Shown piece by piece: positions 42,832-52,402 of a stretch of 64,000 nucleotides of DNA. The notes beneath the pieces were generated by a model. It was given only the letters and a program-made list of their open reading frames with translations. It did no database searches and was not told where the DNA came from. This DNA is from Phytopythium helicoides. Taxonomy: Eukaryota; Oomycota; Peronosporomycetes; Pythiales; Pythiaceae. The stretch is from the NCBI GenBank assembly GCA_024867545.1, contig JANFNE010000006.1:186001-250000 (forward strand). The letters run 5' to 3'. The position numbers were made by a program, and so were the translations under genes. Each line of letters begins with the position of its first letter. Positions within the stretch are counted from its first letter, which is position 1.

Positions 42832-42874
42832 ACTTTTTGTAGTTTTGCTTCGTAGAGAACTAGAGCAGAGTTGA

Positions 42875-43741
42875 CTACGAAAACGGCGGCGCGGTCTTCT
42901 TTGTCTTCTTTCGTGTCATTGCATTAGACACTTGTTGCCGGCCTCGATTGCTGCTTTCCTTCAAAATCACCGGTTGGGGTTGAAAAGCAAAGGTACTGGC
43001 GGGGGCTTCTGGGGTGTGGAGAGCAGCATCAGCGGCATCCCAGAACCTAATGGCGACTGCGTCGACCCGAAAGCGCTCACCATGAAAGGTGTAATTCCCT
43101 CTCTCGATACTTTCAGATTCCGACCCTGTCGCGTCTTCATCTTCACATGAGCTCGAAACTTGGCAAAGTAGCACCGTCTTCTTGACATCCGCCGCCACGC
43201 GTGTCAAGGACTGGATGACATTCCACGACGGCGCTGAGGCCTCCGTCTGCAAGTACACAATGTACTCAGAGTGGAATTGCACCGGTGAGCCGCGGTACAG
43301 CACGTAAAGCGCGCCGTAGTTTATCCCTGGCTTGACCCGCCAACCGAGTCGCCGGAAATGCTGATAGAGGACAAACTGCCACTGGAAGTCGCTGCTCAGC
43401 CTACAAACATATAACGTCAGCAAACTCACCCACTTCCCGCTCTCCATACACTCCACACACCTCGAGAACCACTCCCAGTAGTCCTCCTCTCCCTCCCGCT
43501 CGCCCAAATCCAACGGAAGCTTGCGATCCACCGCCAGGAGGTAAAACGCCTCCGCCAGCGTCAGCCTCCGCTCCTTTTTCTCTATCTCTGCGGCTCCTGC
43601 GCCATCTCCAGCGCCAAAACTCGACGAGCAGGTCGTCATCCCGACGTCCGTCGCCTTCATGAGCCTCCAGACGTCATCAGCAGCCCCCTGGACGCTCACG
43701 AGGACACGCGGCGGCGCCTTCTCCTCCACTCGCCACTCCAT
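42875..43741 (-). CDS. tRNA-splicing endonuclease subunit Sen2
   Basis: Exons 43741-43461 and 43400-42875; 268 residues. The N-terminal part has the Sen2-like LTLAEAFYLL helix. Splicing AG|GTGTGTGG to TTGTAG joins DYWEWFSR to LSSDFQWQFVLYQHFRRLGW, which restores the family pattern; an apparent 29-nt intron within it would break the frame. The catalytic triad is present: Tyr in NYGALYVLYRG, His in FHSEYIVYL and Lys in ADVKKTVLLCQ. The subunit makes the 5' cut at the exon-intron junction of pre-tRNAs within the TSEN complex. Shorter than yeast Sen2 (377) and human TSEN2 (465), having a reduced N-terminus. Confidence 0.85.
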   Translation of the reverse strand: MEWRVEEKAPPRVLVSVQGAADDVWRLMKATDVGMTTCSSSFGAGDGAGAAEIEKKERRLTLAEAFYLLAVDRKLPLDLGEREGEEDYWEWFSRCVECMESGKWVSLLTLYVCRLSSDFQWQFVLYQHFRRLGWRVKPGINYGALYVLYRGSPVQFHSEYIVYLQTEASAPSWNVIQSLTRVAADVKKTVLLCQVSSSCEDEDATGSESESIERGNYTFHGERFRVDAVAIRFWDAADAALHTPEAPASTFAFQPQPVILKESSNRGRQQVSNAMTRKKTKKTAPPFS

Positions 43742-44065
43742 TTTGTGCCGAATGGCAATCCTCCAGCAGTGAGTAACCAGGGTACGTTTTCGCGAAGAGC
43801 TACGGTTACGCCATGTTGAAGTTGTTGGAAGTGGATGATGAATGATGAATGATTGCTGGGGGATCAACGATGGCGCAGATGATGCGTCGGTGGCGTGCGA
43901 CCAGCATTCCCACGAGCGAGGAAGACGCGCGGCGCTCTGCTGCGATTTGCCGATGGCATTCGCCAAAGATCCAGCAGCAGCCCCAAGCTCGAGCTACAGC
44001 AGCAGCTTCCAAGCTTTAGCAGTAGCATTAACAGCAGGATCCAAACCACCAGAACCAGCAGCAGC

Positions 44066-44785
44066 ATGAGCGACTCGACGCCACTGCTGCCGACGGTGCG
44101 CGGAGACCACGAGGTGGAGTTCGACCGCAGGCGCGGGACCAAGTACCGCCAGCTGCTCGCGACGCTCGTGTGGGCGCTGCTCTTCTCGATCGTGGTCGGT
44201 CACATGTACGCTGCAGTGCTGCGCGGCCACCTGAGCAACAGCGCCGTGCTGCTCGTGGTCTTCCTGCTGTTCGGGGTGCTGCGAGTGGTGCGCCGCTGGC
44301 AGCGCAAGGAGTTCGACGCGCAAAAGTGCACCGTCACGGACCGCCGCGTGGTGATCCGCTGCGGATGGCTCAACCGCTCGATCAAGTTCATCCCGCTCGA
44401 CCGCATCCAGGATGTCAACATCCACGAGACCTGGCTGCACCGCATGTTCAAGATCAAGGCCATCGAGATTCAGACGGCAGGGTCTGGACGCCCGCACTGC
44501 GCAGAAGGCTTCTTGCTCGCTCCAGCCAACGCTACGAGTGTCCGCGACGCCATCATGGAGCGTCGTGACAAACTCGTGCTCGGCCTAGGGGGCGACGGAG
44601 GCGTGGCGCCGTATGGAATCCAGAGCAACAACGCCGTTCGTGAGGAAAATGTGGCGCTCTCGATGCAGGTTCGCGAGCTCAAGGAGTCCATGGTACGCAT
44701 CGAAGGGCTTCTCGACGCCGGACTGAAGCGCTTCACGACCAAGGATCAGTACGTTGTGCTCTCGGTTGATGAGGCCAGCAAGTAA
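44066..44785 (+). CDS. bPH2 (PH-like, YdbS/YdbT-type) membrane protein
   Basis: Single exon, 239 residues from the ATG at 44066 (MSDSTPLLPT). Two adjacent transmembrane helices (LVWALLFSIVVGHMYAAVL and AVLLVVFLLFGVLRVV) are followed by a bacterial-PH-like domain: CTVTDRRVVIRCGWLNRSIK, FIPLDRIQDVNI, FKIKAIEIQTAG. The C-terminus has a coiled coil (LSMQVRELKESMVRIEGLL). The bPH2 family is mainly prokaryotic but occurs in several protists; its biochemical role is not established. The first ATG in frame lies earlier (43895) but the sequence before 44066 is low-complexity leader. Divergent from Sen2, about 325 bp apart. Confidence 0.75.
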   Translation: MSDSTPLLPTVRGDHEVEFDRRRGTKYRQLLATLVWALLFSIVVGHMYAAVLRGHLSNSAVLLVVFLLFGVLRVVRRWQRKEFDAQKCTVTDRRVVIRCGWLNRSIKFIPLDRIQDVNIHETWLHRMFKIKAIEIQTAGSGRPHCAEGFLLAPANATSVRDAIMERRDKLVLGLGGDGGVAPYGIQSNNAVREENVALSMQVRELKESMVRIEGLLDAGLKRFTTKDQYVVLSVDEASK

Positions 44786-44906
44786 GCGGCCGAGTTTGGC
44801 CCATGGATGTGTGGCAAGCTTTCATGTGGCAGGATGATGCATTCTACTCGCATACAATGATGAATATACCTGAATGGAGTTCTACATGCTGCTCTGACTA
44901 GGATTT

Positions 44907-46175
44907 CTAGCGACGTCGACGCCGATCGTTGCTCCGGCTCCGACTGCGACTGCGATCTCGGTCTCTGCGTCGATCATCGCGATGGCGGCGCCGCTCCCTA
45001 GATCGGCTACGTGAGCGTCGACTACGACTTCGACTTCTCCGTCGTTCGCGTCTGCCGCGCTCCTTGTCGCGACTCCTGCTCCTGCTTCGCTCTCGACGCG
45101 ATCGCGACGACTCGGAAGGACGTGAACCCTCGGATATAGGCTCCGGTTCTTCGTGGGAGATAATTTTCTCCTTGGTTACCGCGCGGTCTTCAATCTCCAT
45201 CTTGGAGGAAGGCTCCATATCCTCAGGAGCACCGCCGCTCGAGTCTTCGTGGCCAGCCGCTTCTGGAATTGTCGACGGTGCTTGCAGCTCTACATCTATG
45301 GTTGCCTCTGCCTCCTGCTGCTGTTGTTGAGATCTGGCAAGATCCTCAGCCCTTTCCATCTCAATGTCGTACTCATCGAGCACGTGGTCATCCACCTCGA
45401 ACGGGTTGACTTCCGTGAGTGGGTCGACCCAGTTGGGGCACTCGATCTCGTACAGCTCCATGATGGCGACGCTGACAGCCAGGAGCTTCTTCTTCTCGAC
45501 GTCAAAGAGCGTGTACCACGCAGGGTCGTCCGGCAACGACACGCCAAGAAATCGACTGGCAAGGAAGATGGCCGCGCAGGCAATCTCCTCCGCCCGGAAG
45601 CGCACGCACAGGTCGATGCGGAGGCTGTCGTTAATGTACCCCCACGCGCGCTGGGCGAGCTGCTTGCTGCCGTCCAGCACCTTGACATAGTACAGCACGT
45701 ACTTGTGCGGGTGCTCTGTGACGCTGTAGATGCTGAACCCGAGGTCGATGAGGATCTGCCGCTCGACGATGACGAGCCACTCCCTCCACTTGCAGAAGGT
45801 GGCGCCCTCGAGGTCCATCAGCTGCTCCCTAACGCTCGTCTTGCGCCACTTGCGGCGCCGGTAGACCGCATAGAAGACCGCGAGCACGTCCTTGATGCGC
45901 CTCGGACGCTCCTCCACCTTCGCGGCCAGGAAAAGGCAGCCCACGGCCGCGCGGAAGGCGTCGAAGTCCCGCAGCGACTGCCGGTAGAAGAAGCGATGCA
46001 GCAAAGTCTGCGCTGTTGCCGCCACCACCTGCGGCACGCGCAGCAGCGCGCCGGCCTCCTGGATGAGCGCGCAGCCGAAGAACCGGTGCAGGCGCTCGTC
46101 ATGCGCTGGGACTCCGTCCTGCAGCGAGGGAGACGCCGCCAGCGCCTCCGCCGGCAGCACCACGTGCACCTCCAT
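44907..46175 (-). CDS. Cyclin L with RS-rich tail
   Basis: Single exon, 422 residues. Two cyclin boxes: residues about 28-150 (LIQEAGALLRVPQVVAATAQ, GCLFLAAKVEERPRRIKDVL) and 155-250 (YINDSLRIDLCVRFRAEEIA, IFLASRFLGVSLP). An acidic linker is followed by a dense Arg/Ser tail (RSRSRDKERGRRERRRSRSR-like) typical of cyclin L and splicing factors. Cyclin L partners CDK10/CDK11-type kinases and works in nuclear speckles, linking transcription to pre-mRNA splicing. Length and layout fit cyclin L rather than cyclin K or T. Divergent from the coiled-coil gene at 46293, with 117 bp between start codons and a CCAAT box in the gap. Confidence 0.9.
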   Translation of the reverse strand: MEVHVVLPAEALAASPSLQDGVPAHDERLHRFFGCALIQEAGALLRVPQVVAATAQTLLHRFFYRQSLRDFDAFRAAVGCLFLAAKVEERPRRIKDVLAVFYAVYRRRKWRKTSVREQLMDLEGATFCKWREWLVIVERQILIDLGFSIYSVTEHPHKYVLYYVKVLDGSKQLAQRAWGYINDSLRIDLCVRFRAEEIACAAIFLASRFLGVSLPDDPAWYTLFDVEKKKLLAVSVAIMELYEIECPNWVDPLTEVNPFEVDDHVLDEYDIEMERAEDLARSQQQQQEAEATIDVELQAPSTIPEAAGHEDSSGGAPEDMEPSSKMEIEDRAVTKEKIISHEEPEPISEGSRPSESSRSRRERSRSRSRDKERGRRERRRSRSRSRRSRSRSRERRRHRDDRRRDRDRSRSRSRSNDRRRRR

Positions 46176-46205
46176 GGTGATGGTTTGAAAATGAATATGT
46201 AACGG

Positions 46206-46210
46206 ATTGG
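46206..46210 (-). promoter_or_regulatory. CCAAT box upstream of cyclin L
   Basis: GGATTGGTTG on the plus strand gives a CCAAT box in the sense orientation of cyclin L, 30 bp upstream of its ATG and within the 117-bp gap shared with the divergent gene at 46293. Inferred regulatory element. Confidence 0.4.
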
Positions 46211-46292
46211 TTGCGGTTAGGAACGCCTCGCACCTTCAATGCGGCCGAGAAGCGTCAACTTGGAGGAGCTGAGCTGGAGGTGACGGAGCCTG

Positions 46293-47039
46293 TTGGGAAT
46301 GAGTGGGGAGGAAGCAAGGCGAGCGGTGTGTGCGTCGCTGTACCCTTCGTTTGCGAGAGAGTTTGGAGCGCGAAGGAGCGACGAGATGAGGGCGAGCGGG
46401 GCCGGAGCAGGTGCTGGAAGTGCGCGCTTGGAGAAGGGACTGAGTGCCGAATGGCAACGTCTTGAGAAGATTGAGAAAGCGAAGGAGAAGGAAACTGGAG
46501 CCGAGCTGAGACTCCATGGGGAGATTGAGAAGAATGTGTGGCGTGGGTATCCGTCGTTTGAGACGGAAGCTGTAATGCCCACCATCGGTTCTGCTTCTAC
46601 CACGACTTTCCCGAGTGTGGAGAGGGCACCTAGAGAAAAGGTTGCGCCGAGCTTGGCTTTCACGATGCAAGCAGAAGGCGGGAATAAAACACCAGGACAT
46701 GTGATACCTGGTATGACCGATGCCGAGCTGCAAGCGAAACGTAGAGCAATTGAACAGGAGATGCGTGAGTACCAGGCGAGGCTGGACCACGTGGGACTTG
46801 CGCTAGCTGGGCAGACGCCCCATCAGATTGAGATGCGAGCGATGCGAGATGAAGAACGCGCCGAGCGAGAAAAAGAACGACTGCACACACGGGAGGAACT
46901 TAACCAGTGCCTACTTGAGCGCCGTCTTCATCGTCAAGCTGAACGCGAGTTGAAATTGAGACGGCGGCACAGCAGTTTACCGCCACCTGATCTACGACCA
47001 AGCTCAGTGCGGACCCGTTCTGGCTCCGAAGATCGTTGA
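46293..47039 (+). CDS. Coiled-coil protein of unknown function
   Basis: Single exon, 248 residues (MGMSGEEARRAV; a second ATG at 46299 is equally possible). Charged and helical: LEKGLSAEWQRLEKIEKAKE near residue 50, then a less ordered stretch. A second coiled coil (DAELQAKRRAIEQEMREYQA, MRDEERAEREKERLHTREEL) is followed by a basic tail rich in Ser/Arg. No family is recognised. The frame is open throughout and it shares a short divergent promoter with cyclin L, which supports it as a real gene. The next gene on this strand starts 113 bp after its stop. Confidence 0.65.
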   Translation: MGMSGEEARRAVCASLYPSFAREFGARRSDEMRASGAGAGAGSARLEKGLSAEWQRLEKIEKAKEKETGAELRLHGEIEKNVWRGYPSFETEAVMPTIGSASTTTFPSVERAPREKVAPSLAFTMQAEGGNKTPGHVIPGMTDAELQAKRRAIEQEMREYQARLDHVGLALAGQTPHQIEMRAMRDEERAEREKERLHTREELNQCLLERRLHRQAERELKLRRRHSSLPPPDLRPSSVRTRSGSEDR

Positions 47040-47152
47040 TCTTTTGGGGCAAATCTCGATTTCGTCCGTTACAATACGATCTCAACAGCTATTTGCAGAT
47101 GGGACTTGGATCACTCGAGAAACAGCAGATCTTGCAGCTTGGGCGACCGAGA

Positions 47153-49720
47153 ATGGCTGCCTCGGTATGCTCCATTGATGGGCCAAGTACTTCAGCCACA
47201 ACATCTCCATCTTCAAATCAAATAGCTCCGACGATTTTCCATACCAATGTGCCTACCCAAAAAATGCCGCGGCCCTGGAGCTTTGGGTTCATCCGGGCCA
47301 AGAAACAGCTCACATACTTCCATGGGATATTTGGGTTGCTTGGACTGCCGATGGCTGCGATTGCCTGCGTTTCTATAGGTTGGACAACTCTCCTCGTAAT
47401 CATCACAATTTGGCCAAACGAGACGGCCAATGTTATCATGAACACTGGTAGTTTTGATGATGGTCAATTCTGGCTGATTGTCGATCCTGTAGTAGAAATT
47501 AAGTATCTTGGAGTTGCCGCCATGGTGATCGTTGATGCCGGGTATCTTGCGGTATTGGTAAAGATGCTAACAGTCAATCCATTCAGTCGAATGTTGACGA
47601 GGGCAAAAGTCGCAGCAAAGAACAATACTGATAACAACCAAGTCCTCCATAATAATCGCTGGTCATCAGTGAAAAATGGTTACTATCGAGCAACGATTTC
47701 CTGGAACGAGCTCACCAATATCACCGGCAAATATCGCAAATTCTGGGTGCGTTGAAGGATTTGAGTATGAGTGCGCATACTACACTGTAGCCTAATGTTG
47801 CCTCGGTGTCTGTAGAATCTGCTTTGGAAAGTATTGGACCTCACAACTCAGTCACTGCAGCTAGCTCAGATCCTTGAAAGTGGCTTTCCCGCTTCACTCG
47901 TCAGGGTGTACTCAGTGTTCCTGTGTTGCAATTCACTGTCCTGTGTATTCACAATTTTATCGACCAATCACTCTGCTTTGGCAGAAATCCATCTCGACTC
48001 GATGTACGTTTTGGTTATCACGCAATCCTTTAATCGCAAGAATCTAATCTTCTCGACACCCTCAGTTTTGATCTGTTCGCAGCCATCATCTACCCGATTA
48101 TCGTTCTTGTTTACTCCTACAACAACTTTGACTTTGACCGTGAAGCTTTTCAACTCAATCTCGACATTCTGTTACCAGGGTGCTTCGAACGGAAAGCACG
48201 CATGGTCGCTGATCCGTCTGAGATAGTTTTATTCCTCAATGGATTCGACTCGCTTCGTATCCTGTCGATTAGAAGCTTATTTTTACGAATCGGCATGAAT
48301 ATTGCGTTTTGCTATCGCTTCAACAGTGTTATTAAGGCTCAAATTCGCGAGTATAGAATCAAAAACTTTCAGAAATCGCCTACGAAACTTCATCAAAGCA
48401 GTAGTAGAAGCCACCTCGTAATTTCAAAGCAACGACGTGTCCAAAAGGTCTTCGCGATATTCTTTTTATTTTTCGCGATGGCCGTAATTGTGTGGACTGA
48501 AGAGGCACTCGAGTACTCGAGCAGAGCATGCACTGCGTATCCTCAGTGTGTCGTACATGCTCACCGTTGGCATAAAGCTGAAATATGTCCGTGCTTGACA
48601 ATGATCGATGTGAATGAGATTCTGCTAAATCTGGACGAGTGGCTACATCCCATTGATGTCACAGAGATTGTACGCGCATTGTCAGCAAGTGGTGATCTAC
48701 AAGTGTTGCAGCTCATCAATTTTGATCTTCCTATTTGGCCTGAAGAGCTTCGCAGGTGTAAAAATCTACGCTATGTGTACGATTTACTTTCTACTTTAGC
48801 TGTTTACCTGCACGCACTTTACACTTATTGCTGTGACTTTTGTCCAGGTCTCTCTTGTACACTGGACTAGAAGAGCTCCCAATTTGGGCGAAGGACTTCC
48901 ACCAGCTGCAATATCTGTACGGTTTGATTCCATAGTGATGGGGCGCGCTGATGAATATCTCACGATTGCTTCTAACGAAATTAGGCATCTGGAAGGCAAG
49001 GAGATGTTTCACAACCTACGATACATGGATCCAAATTTGTTCAGCAACATGCCCAGTCTCATCTTCCTACATATTGGAGTGAACGACGAGCTGTTGGAGC
49101 TCCCACCTTATGACGGCGTACCTCAACTCCGAAGCCTCGTATTGGCACATATGTTTTCGATCAAGCGCATACCGTCACTGTCGAACTTGCACATGCTACA
49201 GCGACTTGAACTTCCTTACCTCCCAGCACTCGAAACTCTCCCCGACATGACAGCACTCACCAATCTGGTGCATTTCGCCTCAGCCCGAGCAGCCCACTTT
49301 TGTTGTGATGGTTTTCTGAGCTCGTGCAATCTTTCGGACCCTTTTTGTATGCCAAACTCAGTCATCAATATTTCTCAAGCCACTTGTCTAGATGATGGTC
49401 TAAAAATTACTGGTGGAACTAGAGCTGTGCTTACGCGCTTTCCTGGCAACTATTGCGTGCGAGACAACGAGTTCGATCGGCAAAATGCCTCTGATTTGAT
49501 TAACCCCGAAATTGTTGGTGTCTGTGGTGGCATTCTTTTCAAGCAATGTGAGTATCCGGTTGGTTCTGGTCAGATAGGAATCTGCTTCAACAACAGGATG
49601 CAGATTCTCATGTGTGTGGTAAATCCTCGGTATATTGCGCTCCGTCGGGCACAGATTGCGAGGAATTTAGGTTTACCGTGTAACCCTAAAGTTGAGCAAT
49701 GGCTTGGGTGCTCGGCATGA
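47153..49720 (+). CDS. Polytopic LRR membrane protein (oomycete-type)
   Basis: Five exons: 47153-47746, 47816-48003, 48066-48776, 48848-48916 and 48985-49720; 765 residues. The N-terminal half has about five transmembrane helices (LPMAAIACVSIGWTTLLVII, GVAAMVIVDAGYLAVLVKML, VFLCCNSLSCVFTIL, DLFAAIIYPIIVLVYSY, FAIFFLFFAMAVIVWTEE). A Cys-containing loop follows, then leucine-rich repeats spread over exons 3-5 (LQVLQLINFDLPIWPEELRR, YTGLEELPIWAKDFHQLQYL, MPSLIFLHIGVNDELLELPP). The C-terminal Cys-rich domain ends KVEQWLGCSA. Exon 4 carries nearly one LRR, and the QYL-HLEG join restores the repeat across intron 4. Similar multi-pass LRR proteins with a terminal WLGC occur as families in oomycetes; function unknown, possibly surface recognition. 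Confidence 0.8.
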
Positions 49721-49904
49721 AGGCAGCTGCGCTTGGTGCAGCTACTGGTAGTTTTATTACTGTAGTTATCACATCTACAGTAACCTGAACACAAGCTACA
49801 CACCTGCAACCAATATCTTGCACAAGGACAATCTCGGTAGTGAACTAACGTCTTCAACACGCGAATTACCTGAGTTTGAGCAGTATCCGGCCATTACTGG
49901 TCTT

Positions 49905-52215
49905 CTACTGCTGCAGAGGCGACGTCTCGCGAACGAGGTACGCGTACGTCTCAGCATCATCCTCCAACAGAGGCTTGAGCTTGTCGTGGACCTCCTGGTG
50001 GTAGGCATCGAGCCACTTGATCTCCTCGCTCGTCAAGAGCGAGACGTCAATGAGCTTCTTCTGGATAGGTGCCATCGTGATCGTCTCAAACTCGCAAAAA
50101 TCGCGGTTGAGCGGGCTCTTGATGTGGGGAGCCTAGTAACATCGATGCCGTTTGTGAATGCTAGGACATCCAACTAAACGCTTTGACAAAGCTTACCTTC
50201 TTTGCAACCATAAGACTCTCAATGCGAATGCCGAAGTTACCATCCTCGTAGTAACCGGGTTCGTTGCTGAGAATCATGCCATCCTGGATCAGCAGTCCAT
50301 TCGGGTTGAGACGGAAGGACATCAGCTGCACAACCACAACATGGGTATAGTGAGAATGGGCTTTCAATCGCACAAACTTTGGTCACACGTACCACCCCCT
50401 TCTCGTGAACATTCAAAAACGCTCCAACACCGTGACCAGTTCCATGACGGTAGTCCAAGCCAGCCCGCCATAGTGGGGCTCGGGTGATAGCGTCAAGCTT
50501 CACACCTTCGATCTTGTTTGGGAAAATGACTGTAGCGAGCGCGATGTGAGCTTTCAAGACGTTAGTGAAGCACTGCTTCTCGTACGCGGTAGGCTCGCCA
50601 AAGTGCAGTGTACGAGTGACATCCGTCGTTCCGTCAAGGTACTGGGCGCCTGAGTCGTTGAGGTACATAGCCGACGTCGAGAGCTTCGGGCAGTTGTCGC
50701 GCTTGGGGCTGTAGTGAATGATCGCTCCATTTGGACCAATCGATGAAATCGTGTCAAAACTCAACGACACATAGTCGGCCATTTTCGAACGAAGCTCTTC
50801 TTGCTTGTCAGCGACTTGCACTTCGTCCCATTGGCGGCCGCTCTTCATCTCGTTATCGAGCCAACTGAAGAACTTGACAAGAGCCGCCCCATCTCGAATG
50901 TGAGCTTGGCGCATACCATCAATCTCCACAGCACTCTTGATCGCCTTTTGCGCCATCACAACGGAGGTCGCTTCCTTGCGATTTTTGGCCGGGATCGCCA
51001 GGAACACGGCAACGTTACACTGCAGTGGATCAATCAAAATCTTCGAGTCCGAGTTCGTCGAAGTGTACGCTGAAATATCGGCAAGCACGTCGGCGTAGGG
51101 CTTGCACTCAACACCGCTGGGGTTCAAGTGCTGCTTGACTTCTTCGTGGTTGGCAGCGTTCAGATACAGCGTAGCGTGATCCGTCGTCACGATCGCATAC
51201 GAAACACTGTCACGTTGGCATTAGTACTCTCTGACAAGTTTCCATAAACATAATGCACAACGCACACGACTGGGTTGAACTCGACGTCATTTCCGCGGAT
51301 GTTAAACACCCAGGCGATGTCGTCCAAGGCTGTCAAGACGATTGCATCGGCGCCATTCTCCTTGACGGCTTTGCGCACATCCGCCAGCTTGTCCGCCACC
51401 GATCGCCCCGTGTACTTGTCCGACAAGAAGCGCACCTGGGACTTCTCTACCGCTGGGCGGTCCTTCCACACGAGGTCCACGAGATTCTCCGTCTCGTGGA
51501 GCGCGACCAGCTCCACTTCCGTGTCGCGCAGCGCCTTCTCCAGATTTCTGGATTACACAAGCTCAAACATGTTAGAATGCAGCTCAGTAGTAGCAAAGCA
51601 AATGCCAGCAACAAACCTCGCAGCGAAAACCGAGGTGAGGTAAGGGTCAATGGCAAAGCAGCCTTCTCCCTTGAGGTTCTTGGCCGCCCATTGCTACATT
51701 CCACCACCACTTTCAACACCAGCTCCACTCAGCCATCTCCCGTTGCACCATTTCCCCCACCTCAAGCGTGGGGACACCTGGTTCCTCAGCCTTCATGAGC
51801 GTCCACTCGGCGCTCAGCTCCTTCTCCGCTTGCAGGAAGTAGCGTCCGTCCGTCCACATGAGCGCCTTGTCCAGCGTGACGAGCGCTTCCCACGTTCACC
51901 AGTCAACTCCCAGCCCTCCTCTCCACACAAAAAAAAATCCACACACAAAAATCCATCCATACCCGTGCCATTGGAGCCCGTGAAGCCCGTGAGGAACTCG
52001 CGCCGCATGTTGGGGGCGCTCACGTACTCGCTCTGGTGCGCGTCCGCCGTGTCTACCACGAACGCCTGCAGCGATTTCCCAGTGAGCAGCGCGGGCCCAG
52101 CGGCCGCCGAGCCGCCCTCGCTCTCCAGCGAGTTGCGCAGCGCCAGCAGCCGCACGTTGGAGCGCGAGAGCAGCGCGCGCAGCGCCGCCAGCTTCTCGCC
52201 CGCCGCCATCACCAT
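49905..52215 (-). CDS. Xaa-Pro aminopeptidase (M24B, aminopeptidase P)
   Basis: Seven exons: 52215-51963, 51885-51761, 51693-51617, 51547-51266, 51206-50393, 50325-50197 and 50132-49905; 635 residues, the length of cytosolic animal XPNPEP1. Two N-terminal creatinase-like domains (ALVTLDKALMWTDGRYFLQA, AWVFNIRGNDVEFNP) precede the pita-bread catalytic domain. The dinuclear metal ligands are all present: Asp pair in YLDGTTDVTRTLHFG, His in GTGHGVGAFLNVHE, Glu in LSNEPGYYEDG and Glu in GIRIESL. It removes N-terminal residues from peptides with proline second; probably cytosolic as no signal peptide is seen. Every splice phase checked. An ATG two codons downstream (52209) is an alternative start. 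Confidence 0.92.
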
Positions 52216-52402
52216 GGTCGATCTTTCAAAAAGTGAACCGAAGTGGATGATGAGCGATCAAGAATGTGTGGGCCACATCATTAATTTTGACCATACACTT
52301 TGCAAGAGGTAAAAACGGTTAAATACCGGTATTTGACGGTACGAGGAGGTACCGTGGGTGTCGTTGAACTGCTACAGCACTTGACTTGGACAAGTCCATC
52401 CA

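Noticed and set aside
43401..43429. 29-nt intron GTGAGT...TTGTAG in Sen2
   Set aside because: Removing it breaks the frame; the 60-nt intron starting at GTGTGTGG restores the conserved Sen2 sequence.
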